NCBI GenBank assembly: GCA_900549335.1
Contig: UROJ01000086.1
Coordinates: 1-6,626 of the forward strand
Reading direction: 5' to 3'
Source of the DNA: an uncultured Collinsella sp.
GTDB taxonomy: Bacteria; Actinomycetota; Coriobacteriia; Coriobacteriales; Coriobacteriaceae
Length of the DNA: 6,626 bases
Each line of letters starts with the position of its first letter. Positions within the stretch are counted from its first letter, which is position 1. Below, piece by piece: positions 6,419-6,626 of this stretch. The position numbers were made by a program, and so were the translations under genes. Below the pieces are notes generated by a model, which had not been told where the DNA came from, did no database searches, and saw only the letters and a program-made list of their open reading frames with translations.

Positions 6419-6503
6419 CTCATTTATATGAGACCCGATGCTACCACATGGGTGGTCAAAAGATCCCGTCCCAAATGAGCTACCTAAGCTGTGTTCGCTC
6501 ATT
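6419..6503. repeat. Two ATGAG/CTCAT dyads in the mntP upstream region
   Basis: CTCAT-TTAT-ATGAG (6419-6432) is a perfect five-pair dyad. AATGAGC (6474-6480) and GCTCATT (6497-6503) form a second dyad with the same half-site but a 16-base centre. Four copies of one pentamer in 85 bases between divergent genes suggest protein binding, but I cannot name the regulator. Confidence 0.4.
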
Positions 6504-6516
6504 CTGTAAGCATCGG
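6435..6516. other. Predicted three-way-junction structure, 82 bases
   Basis: Closing stem CCGATGCT (6435-6442) pairs exactly with AGCATCGG (6509-6516). Inside it, ACCAC-ATGG-GTGGT (6443-6456) abuts the closing stem directly. After a 17-base joiner comes the AATGAGC/GCTCATT stem (6474-6503). Every Watson-Crick pair holds on either strand, so it could belong to the mntP leader or to the leader of the gene at 6593. On the plus strand the closing stem is followed by ATTTTG, a short T-run. I do not recognise a known riboswitch class. Confidence 0.35.
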
Positions 6517-6592
6517 ATTTTGCGGGCGTCACAGGGGCAAACCGTGAGAAACTTATTGACGTTTATGGAGCGTATACGATGGGAGCGATGCC

Positions 6593-6626
6593 TTGGATAA
6601 GAACGAGCTGCAAAAGCGTATGGAAC
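6593..6626 (+). CDS. Start of an unidentified gene, cut by the window
   Basis: A TTG start at 6593 preceded by GGGAG (6581-6585, seven-base spacing) opens a frame reading MDKNELQKRME before the window ends. Eleven codons are too few to name the product; the charged, helix-prone start does not suggest a signal peptide. An alternative ATG at 6579 or 6588 in another frame also stays open to the end, but its residues (MPWIRTSCK) and ribosome spacing are less convincing. The gene is divergent from mntP. Confidence 0.4.
   Translation, partial: MDKNELQKRME

Noticed and set aside
6443..6472. Possible T-box antiterminator (GGGTGGT followed by CGTCCC)
   Set aside because: The ACCGCG part of the T-box sequence is absent, and there is no specifier stem or aminoacyl-tRNA gene in view.
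6526..6562. Likeness to a c-di-GMP-I (GEMM) riboswitch, ACAGGGGCAAACC and GAGAAAC
   Set aside because: The ACAGGG-CAAACC core is close, but the next stem does not pair around a GAAA loop and the GGACGCAAAGCC receptor is missing (TGACGTTTATGG instead). TCAC/GTGA forms a simple hairpin instead.
6555..6578. TTGACG and TATACG as a promoter for the gene at 6593
   Set aside because: The spacing is only 11 bases, and a start from TATACG would fall inside the ribosome site.

Overview
The window reads as chromosomal DNA from a GC-rich, low-complexity-codon actinobacterium, most likely a Coriobacteriia member such as Collinsella. This rests on the strong G/C third-position bias, a clpC that stands alone without ctsR/mcsA/mcsB beside it, and the 'TGGGGAC(GTTC)' repeat cluster at the left end, which resembles dispersed repeats I associate with that class. 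The species assignment is an inference; no rRNA or marker gene is present.

Layout: (1) 1-447 holds no convincing gene. It carries a cluster of TGGGGAC repeats and two nested inverted repeats (about 101-284), then a strong intrinsic terminator hairpin (413-463). (2) 508-1101 (+) encodes a four-helix DUF2798 membrane protein with two internally similar halves. (3) 1288-3930 (+) is clpC, the AAA+ unfoldase of the ClpCP protease, with a candidate -10 box, a strong hairpin and a tiny open frame in its leader, and a terminator at 3955-3982. (4) 3983-4255 is a 273-base spacer with several palindromes, a terminator-like hairpin and a plausible pepD promoter. (5) 4256-5713 (+) is pepD, an M20C Xaa-His dipeptidase with all metal ligands intact. 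(6) 5794-6372 (-) is mntP, a manganese exporter, convergent with pepD; a shared hairpin (5756-5788) separates them. (7) 6373-6592 is the divergent spacer between mntP and a gene that begins at about 6593 (+) and runs off the window. It is rich in inverted repeats, including an 82-base region that folds on paper as a three-way junction.

The genes do not form one operon: each is bounded by its own terminator or by a change of strand. ClpC and PepD could be linked functionally, because one feeds ClpP proteolysis and the other finishes small peptides to amino acids, but nothing in the sequence shows co-regulation. The protein-coding part is ordinary housekeeping. The least explained parts are the three structured intergenic regions (101-284, 4003-4175 and 6380-6547), and these are the places to look for an undescribed element. 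I saw no evidence for a novel multi-gene system.
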